DNA of 64,000 nt from Acidovorax sp. A79 (GTDB lineage: Bacteria; Pseudomonadota; Gammaproteobacteria; Burkholderiales; Burkholderiaceae_C). The first letter of the stretch is position 1. The number at the start of each line of letters is the position of its first letter. This document shows positions 32,623 to 42,797 of the stretch, piece by piece. The notes under the pieces were generated by a model. It was not told the origin of the DNA. It worked only from the letters and a program-made list of their open reading frames with translations, and ran no database searches. Location of the stretch: contig NZ_AP028672.1 in the NCBI RefSeq assembly GCF_041154505.1, positions 4,318,501-4,382,500 on the forward strand. Direction: 5' to 3'. Position numbers and translations under genes: made by a program.

Positions 32623-33423
32623 ATGCTTGCCAAACGCATCATCCCCTGCCTCGACGTCACCGGAGGCCGCGTGGTCAAGGGCGTCAACTTCGTCGAACTG
32701 CGCGATGCGGGCGACCCCGTCGAGATCGCCGCGCGCTACAACGCGCAGGGCGCCGACGAACTCACCTTCCTGGACATCACCGCCACCAGCGATGGCCGCG
32801 ACCTGATCCTGCCCATCATCGAGGCCGTGGCCAGCCAGGTGTTCATCCCGCTCACCGTGGGCGGCGGCGTGCGCACGGTCGAGGACGTGCGCCGCCTGCT
32901 CAACGCGGGCGCCGACAAGACCAGCTTCAACTCGGCCGCCATCGCCAACCCCGAGGTGATCAACGCCGTGTCGGCCAAGTATGGCGCGCAGTGCATCGTG
33001 GTGGCCATCGACGCCAAACGCCGCTCGGCCGAGGATGCCCAGCGCATCGGCGCCCACGGCCAGCCCGTGGGCGCGGGCTGGGATGTCTACAGCCACGGCG
33101 GGCGCAAGAACACGGGCCTGGATGCCATTGCCTGGGCCACCGAGATGGCGCAGCGCGGCGCGGGCGAAATCCTGCTGACCAGCATGGACCGCGACGGCAC
33201 CAAGGCAGGTTTTGACCTGGAGCTGACCCGCGCCGTCAGCGACGCCGTGGGCGTGCCCGTGATCGCCTCGGGCGGCGTGGGCAACCTCGACCACCTGGCC
33301 GACGGCATCCAGACCGGTGGAGCCGACGCGGTGCTGGCGGCCAGCATCTTCCATTACGGCGAATACACCGTGGGCCAGGCCAAGGCGCGCATGGCCGAAC
33401 GCGGCATTCCCGTGCGGCTGTGA
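32623..33423 (+). CDS. hisF: Imidazole glycerol phosphate synthase cyclase subunit
   Basis: HisF joins ammonia to PRFAR, giving IGP and AICAR. The 266-aa product starts [20 protein letters not shown] and has the two catalytic Asp sites ([16 protein letters not shown]). ATG 32623 is used; upstream in-frame codons are within the family B repeat. A family A repeat follows the stop directly. Confidence 0.97.
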   Translation: MLAKRIIPCLDVTGGRVVKGVNFVELRDAGDPVEIAARYNAQGADELTFLDITATSDGRDLILPIIEAVASQVFIPLTVGGGVRTVEDVRRLLNAGADKTSFNSAAIANPEVINAVSAKYGAQCIVVAIDAKRRSAEDAQRIGAHGQPVGAGWDVYSHGGRKNTGLDAIAWATEMAQRGAGEILLTSMDRDGTKAGFDLELTRAVSDAVGVPVIASGGVGNLDHLADGIQTGGADAVLAASIFHYGEYTVGQAKARMAERGIPVRL

Positions 33424-33473
33424 AGCAATTGCTATTAAAAAAATAGCTGTCGGCGCTTGATGGAAAAGCGCCA
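33424..33473 (+). repeat. Family A repeat, copy A3 (hisF-hisI)
   Basis: GCTATTAAAAAAATAGC outer hairpin, then TGTCGGCGCTTG, loop, AAAAGCGCC. It starts at the base after the hisF stop. Confidence 0.85.
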
Positions 33474-33532
33474 GATGCCCAAAAGACTGAGTAAATCCGG
33501 GGGCACGCACGTTCCCGGCGATCCAAATCGCC

Positions 33533-33538
33533 GACAAT
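33533..33538 (+). promoter_or_regulatory. Candidate -10 hexamer giving a leaderless hisI mRNA
   Basis: GACAAT ends 7 bp before the hisI ATG, with CCCGCCC between and no Shine-Dalgarno sequence. No clear -35. Confidence 0.4.
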
Positions 33539-33545
33539 CCCGCCC

Positions 33546-33935
33546 ATGAACTGGCTCAACGAAGTGAAATGGGATGCGCAGGGCCTGGTGCCCGTGATCG
33601 CGCAGGAGCAGGGCACGGGCGACGTGCTGATGTTTGCGTGGATGAACCGCGAGGCGCTGGAGAAAACCGCGGAGCTCGGCCGCGCCGTGTATTTCAGCCG
33701 CTCGCGCGGCAAGCTGTGGTTCAAGGGCGAGGAGTCCGGCCACGTGCAGACGGTGCATGAAATCCGCCTGGACTGCGACAACGACGTGGTGCTGCTCAAG
33801 GTGACCCAGCTGGGCCACGAGCCCGGCATCGCCTGCCACACGGGCCGCCACAGCTGCTTTTTCAGCGTGCTCAAGGATGGCGCCTGGCAGGCGGTCGATC
33901 CGGTCTTGAAAGACCCTGAATCCATCTACAAGTAA
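33546..33935 (+). CDS. hisI: Phosphoribosyl-AMP cyclohydrolase
   Basis: HisI opens the adenine ring of PR-AMP at a Zn site. The 129-aa product has [12 protein letters not shown], the substrate and metal segment [18 protein letters not shown], the acidic DCDND, and the zinc cysteines in [13 protein letters not shown]. It is separate from hisE, unlike the fused E. coli protein. The next gene, hisE, starts 5 bp after. Confidence 0.96.
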   Translation: MNWLNEVKWDAQGLVPVIAQEQGTGDVLMFAWMNREALEKTAELGRAVYFSRSRGKLWFKGEESGHVQTVHEIRLDCDNDVVLLKVTQLGHEPGIACHTGRHSCFFSVLKDGAWQAVDPVLKDPESIYK

Positions 33936-33940
33936 GAGCC

Positions 33941-34315
33941 ATGAGTTCCAACGATTCCCTCGCACGCCTGGCCGATGTGATTGAAAGCCGCAAGCCGGCC
34001 AACGGCGGCGATCCCGAGAAAAGCTACGTCTCGCGCCTGCTGCACAAGGGGCCGGACGCGTTCCTGAAGAAGATCGGCGAGGAAGCCACCGAGGTCGTCA
34101 TGGCCGCCAAGGACGTGGACCACGGCGCCGACAAGTCCAAGCTCGTCTACGAGGTGGCGGACCTGTGGTTCCACTCCCTGGTGGCGCTGGCCCACTATGG
34201 CCTCACGCCCGCCGACGTGCTGGCCGAGCTGGAGCGCCGCGAGGGCACCAGCGGCATCGAGGAAAAAGCCTTGCGCAAGGCCGTTGCGCGCGCCACCCAG
34301 GAGGGTTCCCCATGA
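33941..34315 (+). CDS. hisE: Phosphoribosyl-ATP pyrophosphatase
   Basis: HisE removes pyrophosphate from PR-ATP. The 124-aa all-alpha MazG-like product has the Mg-binding [16 protein letters not shown] and the second acidic motif [16 protein letters not shown]. The stop overlaps the following membrane-protein gene by 4 bp. It is the last recognised his gene here. Confidence 0.95.
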   Translation: MSSNDSLARLADVIESRKPANGGDPEKSYVSRLLHKGPDAFLKKIGEEATEVVMAAKDVDHGADKSKLVYEVADLWFHSLVALAHYGLTPADVLAELERREGTSGIEEKALRKAVARATQEGSP

Positions 34316-34698
34316 ACGATATCGTCGACGTGCAGACCACCAGCCAGAAGGCGCAGGGCCTCAAGAACATCGGCTGGGTCAGCTATGTGCTGCACCTGAT
34401 CGTGGCGGTGGGCGCCGTCCTTCCGGGGGCGCAGGGCAGCCTGGTGCTGCTCTTGATTGCGCTGGTGCTGGATCTGGTCAAGCGCGGAGATGCCGAAGGC
34501 ACCTGGCAGGCCAACCATTTTTCCTGGCGCATCCGGTCCGTGCTGTGGGCCGGCGTGCTGTACGCGGTCACGTCGCCGCTGTGGCTGCTGCTGATCGCGC
34601 CGGGCTGGATCGCCTGGGGCGTCATTTCGCTGTGGTTCCTTTACCGCATCGTGCGCGGCATGCTGGCCATGAGCAAGAACCAGGCCGTGGATGCCTGA
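34312..34698 (+). CDS. Small integral membrane protein (DUF4870-like)
   Basis: Function unknown. The 128-aa product has three hydrophobic segments (about 20-38, 42-55 and 80-115, the last possibly a helical pair with [23 protein letters not shown]), and a conserved [15 protein letters not shown] start that resembles the DUF4870 family. It is coupled to hisE by overlap and its 3' end overlaps the patatin gene, so it is in the same transcript. Confidence 0.72.
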   Translation: MNDIVDVQTTSQKAQGLKNIGWVSYVLHLIVAVGAVLPGAQGSLVLLLIALVLDLVKRGDAEGTWQANHFSWRIRSVLWAGVLYAVTSPLWLLLIAPGWIAWGVISLWFLYRIVRGMLAMSKNQAVDA

Positions 34699-35737
34699 GC
34701 CTGGCGCGCCGCTCCCCCGCCTGAACCTGGCCCTGCAGGGCGGCGGCTCGCACGGCGCGCTGACCTGGGGCGTGCTGGATGCGCTGCTCGAGGACGGGCA
34801 GTGGCACTTCGAGGGCGTGAGCGGCACCAGCGCCGGTGCCATGAACGCCGTGGCCCTGGCACACGGCTTTGCCAAGGCCGCACACGAACACAAGGACCCG
34901 CACGAAGCCCACCTGGCGGGCTGCCAGCAGGCGCGCGAGACGCTCACCCGCCTGTGGGAAGGCGTGGGCACGCTGGGCAGCCTGATGTGGGGTTCGCCGC
35001 TGTCGGCCGCCAACCCCATGATGGGGCTGATGCGGCAGTGGCTGTCGCCCTACCAGACCAACCCGCTGGACATCAACCCGCTGCGCCGCCTGCTGGAGCG
35101 CGAGGTGGATTTCGACCTGCTGTGCACCGCGCGGCGCGCCAGCAGCGCGGCGGGCGGGCCCAAGGTGTTCGTCTGCGCCACCAACGTGCGCACAGGGCGG
35201 GGCGAGATATTCTCGGGCTCCAGGCTCAGCGCCGATGCCGTGATGGCCTCGGCCTGCCTGCCGCTGATGTTCAAGGCCGTGGAGATCGACGGCCAGCACT
35301 ACTGGGACGGCGGCTACTCGGGCAACCCCGCGCTGCACCCGCTGATCTACCAGACCGAGGCCTCGGACATCCTGCTCGTGCAGATCAACCCCATCGAGCA
35401 CCTGGAGCTGCCGCATTCCGGCGCCGAGATCATGGAACGCATGAACGAGGTCACCTTCAACGCCAGCCTGCTGGCCGAGATGCGCGCCATCGAGTTCGTG
35501 CGCCGCCTGCTCGCCGAGGGCAAGCTCGACCCGCGCCGCTACAAGAGCGTGCGCATGCACCGCATCGACGGCGGCTCGGTGCTGGCCCCGTTCGGCGCCG
35601 ACAGCAAGATGCGCGCGGACCTGGCCTTCGTGCGCAAGCTGTTCGCCCTGGGCCGCACGGTCGGACAGGAATGGCTGCATGCGCACCGCAAGGATGTGGG
35701 CGTGCGCCCGACCATCAAGATCGCTGACAATGCTTGA
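34691..35737 (+). CDS. Patatin-like phospholipase family protein
   Basis: Patatin-like lipases use a Ser-Asp dyad. The 348-aa product has the oxyanion hole ALQGGGSHGALTWG, nucleophile Ser in GVSGTSAGAMNA and Asp in WDGGYSGNPAL. There is no signal peptide, so it is cytoplasmic or membrane-associated. It overlaps the preceding small membrane protein gene by 8 bp. A family B repeat starts just after the stop. The physiological substrate is unknown. Confidence 0.9.
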   Translation: MPEPGAPLPRLNLALQGGGSHGALTWGVLDALLEDGQWHFEGVSGTSAGAMNAVALAHGFAKAAHEHKDPHEAHLAGCQQARETLTRLWEGVGTLGSLMWGSPLSAANPMMGLMRQWLSPYQTNPLDINPLRRLLEREVDFDLLCTARRASSAAGGPKVFVCATNVRTGRGEIFSGSRLSADAVMASACLPLMFKAVEIDGQHYWDGGYSGNPALHPLIYQTEASDILLVQINPIEHLELPHSGAEIMERMNEVTFNASLLAEMRAIEFVRRLLAEGKLDPRRYKSVRMHRIDGGSVLAPFGADSKMRADLAFVRKLFALGRTVGQEWLHAHRKDVGVRPTIKIADNA

Positions 35738-35738
35738 A

Positions 35739-35850
35739 GCCCCCTGTGTCGCCTGCGGCGCCTTCCCCCTCAGGGGGACGCCACCCGTGGCCTGGCGGAG
35801 CCAGTTCCACGGTGGCGCCGGCCTGGGGCGCGCCGGTGGCAATGGCTTGG
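35739..35850 (+). repeat. Family B repeat, copy B2 (patatin-HIT)
   Basis: GCCCCCTGTGTCGCCTGCGG, then TTCCCCCTCAGGGGGACG (hairpin), GTGGCCTGGCGGAGCCAG and TTCCACGGTGGC. It begins one base after the patatin stop, in the same orientation. Confidence 0.85.
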
Positions 35851-35899
35851 GGTTGAGCAGCGCCCGGTGAACTGTTAATTTCGTACCGACATTTTTCTC

Positions 35900-36256
35900 A
35901 TGCACGATCCGAACTGCCTTTTCTGCAAGATCATCGCGGGCCAGATTCCTTCGAAGAAGGTCTATGAGGACGAGGAGATCTTCGCCTTCCACGACATCCA
36001 CCCCTGGGCGCCGGTGCACTTTCTGATGGTGCCCAAGCGGCATGTCCCTTCGATGGCGCAGGTCACCGCAGACGATGCGGGAGTTCTGGGGCGCATGATG
36101 GCGCTGGCGCCCCGGCTGGCCGTGGAGCAGGGCTGCAACCCGTACCCCGAGGGTGGCTTTCGCGTCGTGGTAAACACGGGGCTTGAAGGCGGGCAGGAAA
36201 TCCACCACCTGCATGTTCACGTGATGGGCGGCCCCCGCCCGTGGCTCAAAGGCTGA
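35900..36256 (+). CDS. HIT family nucleotide hydrolase (HinT-like)
   Basis: HinT-type proteins hydrolyse nucleoside phosphoramidates such as aminoacyl-AMP. The 118-aa product has the start DPNCLFCKIIAGQIPSKKVY and the histidine triad HHLHVHVMGG near the C-terminus. ATG 35900 gives the standard length. Next to hisE and tatA, as in many betaproteobacteria. Confidence 0.94.
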   Translation: MHDPNCLFCKIIAGQIPSKKVYEDEEIFAFHDIHPWAPVHFLMVPKRHVPSMAQVTADDAGVLGRMMALAPRLAVEQGCNPYPEGGFRVVVNTGLEGGQEIHHLHVHVMGGPRPWLKG

Positions 36257-36330
36257 ACCAGGCTGACGGCGCGTGCCGATAGTTTCCCGCTGGCGGGCAA
36301 GGGCGTCGGACTTCGGTCGCGGCCCCCGTC

Positions 36331-36336
36331 TAAAAT
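36331..36336 (+). promoter_or_regulatory. Candidate -10 hexamer for tatABC
   Basis: TAAAAT lies 26 bp before the tatA ATG, and the gene has a good Shine-Dalgarno AGGAG. The -35 is not clear. Confidence 0.4.
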
Positions 36337-36362
36337 GACTGCAATTCGTTAGGAGATATTCC

Positions 36363-36599
36363 ATGGGCTCTTTTTCCATCTGGCACTGGCTGATCGTGCT
36401 GCTGATCGTCGTCATGGTGTTCGGCACCAAGAAGCTCAAGAACATGGGCTCCGACCTCGGGGGCGCCGTCAAGGGCTTCAAGGACGGCATGAAGGACGGT
36501 TCGGCCGATGCCCCCGCCACCCCTCCCGCAGGCCAGGTTGCCAACAACCCGGCGGCCGACAAGACCACCATCGATGTCGAAGCCAAGCAAAAGAGCTGA
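36363..36599 (+). CDS. tatA: Twin-arginine translocase subunit TatA
   Basis: TatA forms the variable-size translocation pore for folded proteins. The 78-aa product has a short N-terminal helix ([17 protein letters not shown]), the conserved FGTKKLK hinge, an amphipathic helix ([15 protein letters not shown]) and a disordered acidic/Ala tail. First gene of tatABC. Confidence 0.96.
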   Translation: MGSFSIWHWLIVLLIVVMVFGTKKLKNMGSDLGGAVKGFKDGMKDGSADAPATPPAGQVANNPAADKTTIDVEAKQKS

Positions 36600-36643
36600 G
36601 CGCGCCGTCCGCACCGGCCCTCGCATGCCTTTTCGCCTGACCC

Positions 36644-37108
36644 ATGATTGATATTGGCCTGTCCAAGATGGCGCTGATCGGCGCGGTGGCACTCATCGTC
36701 ATCGGGCCGGAGAAGCTCCCGCGCGTGGCCCGCACGGTGGGTACGCTGCTGGGCAAGGCCCAGCGCTACGTGTCCGACGTGAAGGCCGAGGTGAACCGGT
36801 CCATGGAGCTCGATGAGCTCAAGAAAATGAAGGACACGGTGGAGACCGCCGCACGCGACGTGCACAACTCCATCCAGACCAGCGCCAGCGAGTTCGAGAA
36901 GGACTGGGCCTCGGCCACGGAGACCAGCAACGCCGACCTGCACGAGCCGCAGGCGCCCGTGGTGCCGGCCTACAAGCACCCTGGCAAGAACTGGCGCCTC
37001 AAGCGGGGCGCGGTGCCCCAGTGGTACAAGTCCCGCAGTGGCGTGCGCACGAAGGCGCAGTCCGGCGCGGCGCGCGTCGCGCGCTACCGCCCCCAGAAAT
37101 TCCATTGA
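36644..37108 (+). CDS. tatB: Twin-arginine translocase subunit TatB
   Basis: TatB forms the substrate receptor with TatC. The 154-aa product has [33 protein letters not shown], with the GPEKLP hinge diagnostic of TatB, then a long amphipathic/charged helix and a basic tail. It lies 44 bp after tatA and 68 bp before tatC. Confidence 0.95.
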   Translation: MIDIGLSKMALIGAVALIVIGPEKLPRVARTVGTLLGKAQRYVSDVKAEVNRSMELDELKKMKDTVETAARDVHNSIQTSASEFEKDWASATETSNADLHEPQAPVVPAYKHPGKNWRLKRGAVPQWYKSRSGVRTKAQSGAARVARYRPQKFH

Positions 37109-37176
37109 TGACGACGATGCGGCGCGGCGTGCCGTGCGCGCTGCATGGGCGGCCTCCACGCCCCTGAAAACCCAAT

Positions 37177-37974
37177 ATGTCCGAAACCCCCTCCAAAGAA
37201 GACGAGCTGGCCGGTACCGAGCAGCCCTTCGTGCAGCACCTGATGGAGCTGCGCGACCGGCTGGTCAAGGCGCTCATTGCCATCGCCATCGCGGCGGCGA
37301 TCCTGTTCTTCTTTCCCGGCCCTGGCGCGCTGTACGACTTCCTGGCGGCGCCGCTGGTGGCCCACCTGCCCAAGGGCGCCACGCTGATCGCCACCTCGGT
37401 GATCTCGCCGTTCATGGTGCCGCTCAAGATTTTGCTGATGTCGGCCTTCCTGCTGGCATTGCCCTTCGTGCTGTGGCAGGTGTGGGCCTTCGTGGCGCCG
37501 GGCCTGTACTCGCACGAGAAGAAGCTGGTGCTGCCGCTGGTGGTCTCCAGCACGCTGCTGTTCTTCATCGGGGTGGCGTTCTGCTACTACCTCGTGTTCG
37601 GGCAGGTGTTTGCGTTCATCCAGAGCTTCGCGCCCAAGAGCATCACGGCCGCGCCAGACATCGAGGCCTACCTGAGCTTCGTGCTGTCGATGTTCCTCGC
37701 GTTCGGCCTGGCGTTCGAGGTGCCCATCGCCGTGGTGGTGCTGGCCCGCATGGGCATCGTGAGCGTGCAGAAGCTGCGCGAGTTCCGCGGCTACTTCATC
37801 GTGCTGGCGTTCGTGATCGCCGCCGTCGTCACGCCGCCGGACGTGGTCTCGCAGCTGTCGCTGGCCGTGCCCATGTGCCTGCTGTACGAAGTGGGCATCT
37901 GGGCCGCGCAGATCTTCATCAAGCACACCAAGGCGCCTGAGGACACCGAGGAATCCGCCTCCGCGTCGTCCTGA
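37177..37974 (+). CDS. tatC: Twin-arginine translocase subunit TatC
   Basis: TatC recognises the twin-arginine signal. The 265-aa product has six membrane helices and the conserved FVQHLMELRDRLVKAL N-terminus, the SAFLLALPFVLWQVWAFVAPGLY segment, and the helix-5/6 region VITPPDV-like VVTPPDVVSQLSLAVPMCLLYEVG. It is last in the operon and convergent with the HtrA-type protease, with a family A palindrome between. Confidence 0.96.
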   Translation: MSETPSKEDELAGTEQPFVQHLMELRDRLVKALIAIAIAAAILFFFPGPGALYDFLAAPLVAHLPKGATLIATSVISPFMVPLKILLMSAFLLALPFVLWQVWAFVAPGLYSHEKKLVLPLVVSSTLLFFIGVAFCYYLVFGQVFAFIQSFAPKSITAAPDIEAYLSFVLSMFLAFGLAFEVPIAVVVLARMGIVSVQKLREFRGYFIVLAFVIAAVVTPPDVVSQLSLAVPMCLLYEVGIWAAQIFIKHTKAPEDTEESASASS

Positions 37975-38058
37975 TCGATCGGCGCGCCGCCGTGGCGCGC
38001 TGGAAGGCGGGGTTGCACTGGGAGCCCCGGGCCTCCTGCTCCGCAAGGAATATCCAGA

Positions 38059-38109
38059 TAAAAATAGCTGCCAGCGCTTGTCCGTCAAGCGTTGGCAGCT
38101 ATTTTTTTG
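38059..38109 (+). repeat. Family A repeat, copy A4 (tatC-protease), the most perfect copy
   Basis: AATAGCTGCCAGCGCTTG, loop TCCGT, CAAGCGTTGGCAGCTATT with T runs on both strands: a near-perfect 20-bp stem. It can act as a bidirectional terminator between the convergent tatC and protease genes. Confidence 0.9.
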
Positions 38110-38169
38110 ATAGTGCGCCGCAGCGCGGCCGCAGCTGCTTGGCCATCGGTGGGAACTGGCGCGCAGCCA

Positions 38170-38248
38170 GCCCGGGGCCATGGAACGCGGGTTTCGCCGG
38201 GCCGTCCGCGGCGCCCCCGTTGAGGGCGCCGCGCGGCGGCGCGGGGCT
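38170..38248 (-). repeat. Family B repeat, copy B4 (downstream of protease)
   Basis: On the minus strand GCCCCGCGCCGCC, then CTCAACGGGGGCGCC, GGCCCGGCGAAACCCG and TTCCATGG: a diverged B copy starting 3 bases after the protease stop, in the protease's orientation. Confidence 0.65.
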
Positions 38249-38250
38249 TG

Positions 38251-39393
<1,143 letters not shown>

Positions 39394-39519
39394 GAAATTC
39401 TTCTGTACCGATGAGGAAGGGGCGGAAGGGGGTGTGGGGCTGGGGCTTTCGGCCTGCACGGCAGGCCCTGGCCGCCTCTGCGGGCACATTGTCCCCCAAC
39501 TGGGACCGCCGGCGCGCGC

Positions 39520-39525
39520 GACAAT
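39520..39525 (+). promoter_or_regulatory. Candidate -10 hexamer giving a leaderless NIF3-family mRNA
   Basis: GACAAT ends 6 bp before ATG 39532, with no Shine-Dalgarno sequence between. No clear -35. Confidence 0.4.
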
Positions 39526-39531
39526 AGCCGC

Positions 39532-40299
39532 ATGAGCATTTCACGCACCCACCTTCTGCAGGCCTTCGACAGCCTGCTGCAGCCCGAGCGTTTCAAGGAC
39601 TACGGTCCCAACGGCCTGCAGGTCGAGGGCAAGGCCGAAGTCCGCCGCATCGTGAGTGGCGTGACGGCCAGCCGCGCCCTGATCGAGGCGGCCATCCGCG
39701 AGCGGGCCGATGCCATCTTCGTGCACCATGGCCTGTTCTGGCGTGGCCAGGACGGCCGGGTGACGGGCTGGATGAAGCAGCGGCTGCAGCTGCTGCTGGC
39801 GCACGACATCAACCTGTTCGCGTACCACCTGCCGCTGGATGCGCACGCCGAACTGGGCAACAACGCCCAGCTGGGGCGCGTGCTGGGCCTTGCCGCCGAT
39901 GCGCGGTTCGGGGAGCAGGACCTGGGATTCTCCGCGCCGGCGGCCTTCGCCGACGGCCAGGCGCTGGCCGACCACGTGGCCCGGGCACTGGGACGGGCCG
40001 TGACCCTCGTGCAGCCCGAGGCGGCGGGCGCGCAGCGGCAGCAGCCTCTGGGCCGCGTGGCCTGGTGCACGGGCGGCGCCCAGGGCTACTTCGAATCAGC
40101 GATTGCCGCGGGGGCGGATGCCTTCATCACAGGGGAGATTTCGGAGCCCCAGGCCCATCTGGCACGCGAGATGGGCGTGTGTTTCATCGCGGCGGGGCAC
40201 CACGCCACCGAGCGCTACGGAGCGCCGGCCGTCGCCGCGCACGTGTCCGGGCTGCTGGGCCTGGAGCATGTGTTCATCGAAATCCCCAACCCGGCCTGA
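39532..40299 (+). CDS. Nif3-like dinuclear metal centre protein (YbgI family)
   Basis: The cellular role is debated (GTP cyclohydrolase type 1b-like fold; metal binding). The 255-aa product has FKDYGPNGLQVEG at the start, metal ligands in IFVHHGLFWRG and NLFAYHLPLDAH, and the C-terminal ligands in AGHHATERYG. Divergent from the protease gene; a family A repeat separates it from pdxA. Confidence 0.92.
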   Translation: MSISRTHLLQAFDSLLQPERFKDYGPNGLQVEGKAEVRRIVSGVTASRALIEAAIRERADAIFVHHGLFWRGQDGRVTGWMKQRLQLLLAHDINLFAYHLPLDAHAELGNNAQLGRVLGLAADARFGEQDLGFSAPAAFADGQALADHVARALGRAVTLVQPEAAGAQRQQPLGRVAWCTGGAQGYFESAIAAGADAFITGEISEPQAHLAREMGVCFIAAGHHATERYGAPAVAAHVSGLLGLEHVFIEIPNPA

Positions 40300-40319
40300 G
40301 GGCCGCGAAGCCTTTTGGT

Positions 40320-40375
40320 GATATTGCTATTTAATCAATAGCATTTGGCGCTTTTCCCTCCGGCGCTGGACGCTG
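40320..40375 (+). repeat. Family A repeat, copy A5 (NIF3-pdxA)
   Basis: TTGCTATTTAATCAATAGC outer hairpin, then ATTTGGCGCTTTT, loop, GGCGCTGGACGC. It lies 20 bp after the NIF3-gene stop. Confidence 0.75.
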
Positions 40376-40397
40376 ATTCCATTTCCATTCCATCCCC

Positions 40398-41426
40398 ATG
40401 ACACCACTGGCCATCACCCAAGGCGATCCCGCAGGCATCGGCCCCGAGATCGTCGCCAAGGCCTTCCGCGATGCGCCCCAGGACCTGCAGGGCTGTTTCG
40501 TGGTGGGCGACGTCGCCACGCTGCGCCGTGCGGCGCAGGCCATCGTGCGCCCCGGCGTTCCGGCCGTGCCGGTGGCGCAGATCGCGGCGGCGGCGCAGGC
40601 CCTGGCGATGCCTCCCCGCTGCATTCCGGTGCTGGCCCTGCCCGGCATCCCGGGACCGCAGCACTGGGGGCGGATCAGCGCCGAGGCGGGGCGGGCGGCG
40701 GCCGACAGCGTGGTCTGGGCCGCGCGGGCAGCGCTCCGGGGCGAGGTGGCGGGCCTGGTGACGGCGCCGCTGCACAAGGAGGCGCTGTCGGCCGCCGGCG
40801 TCGCTTTCCCGGGCCATACCGAGCTGCTGCAGGCCGAGGCCGCTGCGCACCAGGGCGTGGCACTGGCGCAGATGCCCGTGCGCATGATGCTCGCCAGCGA
40901 CGAGCTGCGCACGGTGCTGGTCAGCATCCACGTGTCGCTGCGCGACGCCATCGACGCGGTCACGCCAGGCAATGTGCTGCAGACCCTGCAGATCACGCAC
41001 GCCGCATTGGCGCGCAGCCTGGGCCGCGCGCCGCGCATGGCGGTGGCGGGGCTCAATCCCCACGCGGGCGAGGGCGGGCTGTTCGGGCGCGAGGAAGTGG
41101 AGGTGATTGCACCGGCCATTGCCGCGGCGCGGGCACAGGGCCTGGACGTGCACGGCCCGTTCGCGCCGGACACGGTGTTCATGCGTGCGCGCAGCACACC
41201 CGCGCGCGCTGGCGAGTTCGACGTGGTTGTCGCGATGTACCACGACCAGGGCCTCATCCCGGTGAAGTACCTGGGCGTGGACAAGGGCGTGAACGTGACC
41301 TTGGGCCTGCCGCTGGTGCGTACCAGCCCCGACCATGGCACGGCGTTCGACATCGCGGGGCAGGGCGTGGCCGACGCCGCGAGCCTCATCGAGGCGGTGC
41401 GCATGGCGCGGGCGCTGTGTGAGTGA
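40398..41426 (+). CDS. pdxA: 4-hydroxythreonine-4-phosphate dehydrogenase
   Basis: PdxA oxidises 4-phosphohydroxythreonine in the DXP-dependent vitamin B6 pathway. The 342-aa product starts MTPLAITQGDPAGIGPEIVAKAF, has the metal-binding GHTELLQ, NPHAGEGGLFGREE and YHDQGLIPVK segments, and TSPDHGTAFDIAGQG near the C-terminus. A family A repeat follows its stop directly. Confidence 0.96.
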   Translation: MTPLAITQGDPAGIGPEIVAKAFRDAPQDLQGCFVVGDVATLRRAAQAIVRPGVPAVPVAQIAAAAQALAMPPRCIPVLALPGIPGPQHWGRISAEAGRAAADSVVWAARAALRGEVAGLVTAPLHKEALSAAGVAFPGHTELLQAEAAAHQGVALAQMPVRMMLASDELRTVLVSIHVSLRDAIDAVTPGNVLQTLQITHAALARSLGRAPRMAVAGLNPHAGEGGLFGREEVEVIAPAIAAARAQGLDVHGPFAPDTVFMRARSTPARAGEFDVVVAMYHDQGLIPVKYLGVDKGVNVTLGLPLVRTSPDHGTAFDIAGQGVADAASLIEAVRMARALCE

Positions 41427-41483
41427 ATTGCACGCTGGCGCTTGATGGTAAAGCGCTGAATGCTACTGTTTATATAGCAATCG
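41427..41483 (+). repeat. Family A repeat, copy A6 (after pdxA)
   Basis: GCTGGCGCTTGATGG, loop, TAAAGCGCTGAATGCTA..TATATAGCAAT. It starts at the base after the pdxA stop; the AATAGC arm lies on the right here. Confidence 0.75.
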
Positions 41484-41519
41484 AGAGAGTGGCGCCAAAC
41501 CAGCGCCACCCGCGAAACC

Positions 41520-41609
41520 GGCGCACCTCACGGCAGCGCACCCGTGGAGCCGGCTTTGCCAGGCCACCGGGCGCGTCCCCCGTGGGGAGGCGCGCAGCGC
41601 CTCAGGGGG
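41520..41609 (-). repeat. Family B repeat, copy B3 (after mscL)
   Basis: On the minus strand CCCCCTGAGGCGCTGCGCGC, CTCCCCACGGGGGACG, GTGGCCTGGCAAAGCCGG and CTCCACGGG. It starts at the base after the mscL stop, in mscL's orientation. Confidence 0.85.
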
Positions 41610-42038
41610 CTATCTCTTCAGGCTGTCCCGGATCTCGCGCAGCAGCACGATGTCTTCCGGTGGCGCGGCCGGGGCTTCGGGGGCAGCGGGGGCTTCGCGC
41701 TTGAGGCGGTTGATCTGCTTGATCATCATGAAGATGATGAACGCCAGAATGATGAAATTGACGGCCACGGTCAGGAAGTTGCCGTAGGCAAACACCGGCA
41801 CGCCCGCCTTCTTGAGGGCGTCCAGCGTCATGGCGGTGCCCGGCGGCACCGTGCCCAGCACCACGAACAGGTTGGAAAAATCGAGCTTGCCGAACACCAG
41901 CCCGACCACCGGCATGATCAGGTCCGACACGACAGAGTCCACGATCTTGCCGAAGGCCCCCCCAATGATGACGCCCACGGCGAGGTCAATCACATTGCCC
42001 TTGACCGCGAACTCCCTGAACTCCTGCATCATCCCCAT
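41610..42038 (-). CDS. mscL: Large-conductance mechanosensitive channel
   Basis: MscL opens under extreme membrane tension to release solutes during osmotic downshock. The 142-aa product has the conserved first helix [27 protein letters not shown], the periplasmic loop, the second helix and the C-terminal helix ([17 protein letters not shown]) with an Ala/Pro-rich linker. ATG 42038 follows a good Shine-Dalgarno AAGGAG. Confidence 0.96.
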   Translation of the reverse strand: MGMMQEFREFAVKGNVIDLAVGVIIGGAFGKIVDSVVSDLIMPVVGLVFGKLDFSNLFVVLGTVPPGTAMTLDALKKAGVPVFAYGNFLTVAVNFIILAFIIFMMIKQINRLKREAPAAPEAPAAPPEDIVLLREIRDSLKR

Positions 42039-42183
42039 GTTGTGCTCCTTGTGTGAATGGCGATCCCGGAGTATTGCCCGGAGCGGTGGCCTGTCAAGAC
42101 AGTCCCTCACTTTGAAATAACCATTTTCACTCCGCTACAATTCGCGGTTGACCCCAATCTAGCGATGTTCATCGAGGATCCCC

Positions 42184-42783
42184 ATGAGTGACACTCCAAT
42201 CGACTCCAGCAAACGGACGTGGCTGATCGCGTCCGGCTGTGCTGGTGCGGTGGGCGGCGTGGCAACCGCCGTACCTTTCGTGAGTACTTTTCAGCCCTCC
42301 GAGCGCGCCAAAGCCGCCGGTGCTGCCGTCGAGGTGGATATTTCCGCCCTCAAGCCCGGAGAAAAAGTCACTGTGGAGTGGCGCGGCAAGCCCGTCTGGA
42401 TCATCAAGCGTACGCCCGAGCAGCTCGCCGAGCTGCCCAAGCTCGATGGCCAGCTCGCGGATCCCAAGTCTGAACGCAAGCCTTCCGAACTCACGCCCGA
42501 GTACGCGCGCAACGAAGCCCGCTCCATCAAGCCGGAAATCTTCGTGGGCGTGGGCATCTGCTCGCACCTGGGCTGCTCGCCCTCCGACAAGTTCCAGCCC
42601 GGCGCCCAGCCGTCGCTGCCCGACGACTGGAAGGGCGGTTTCCTGTGCCCCTGCCACGGCTCCACGTTCGACATGGCCGGCCGCGTCTTCAAGAACAAGC
42701 CCGCACCCGACAACCTCGAAGTGCCCCCCCACATGTACCTTACCGAGACGCGCCTGCTGATCGGTGAAGACAAGAAGGCTTGA
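42184..42783 (+). CDS. petA: Ubiquinol-cytochrome c reductase Rieske subunit
   Basis: PetA carries the 2Fe-2S cluster of the bc1 complex. The 199-aa product has an N-terminal membrane anchor that doubles as a Tat-type signal (SKRTWLIASGCAGAVGG: a Lys-Arg rather than Arg-Arg pair) and the cluster motifs CSHLGC and CPCHGS. First gene of petABC. tatABC is in the same window. Confidence 0.97.
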   Translation: MSDTPIDSSKRTWLIASGCAGAVGGVATAVPFVSTFQPSERAKAAGAAVEVDISALKPGEKVTVEWRGKPVWIIKRTPEQLAELPKLDGQLADPKSERKPSELTPEYARNEARSIKPEIFVGVGICSHLGCSPSDKFQPGAQPSLPDDWKGGFLCPCHGSTFDMAGRVFKNKPAPDNLEVPPHMYLTETRLLIGEDKKA

Positions 42784-42797
42784 AGGAGCACGACGAC

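Noticed and set aside
34622..37159. An 845-codon minus-strand open frame across patatin, HIT, tatA and tatB
   Set aside because: A shadow frame; part of it translates the family B repeat, which is non-coding.
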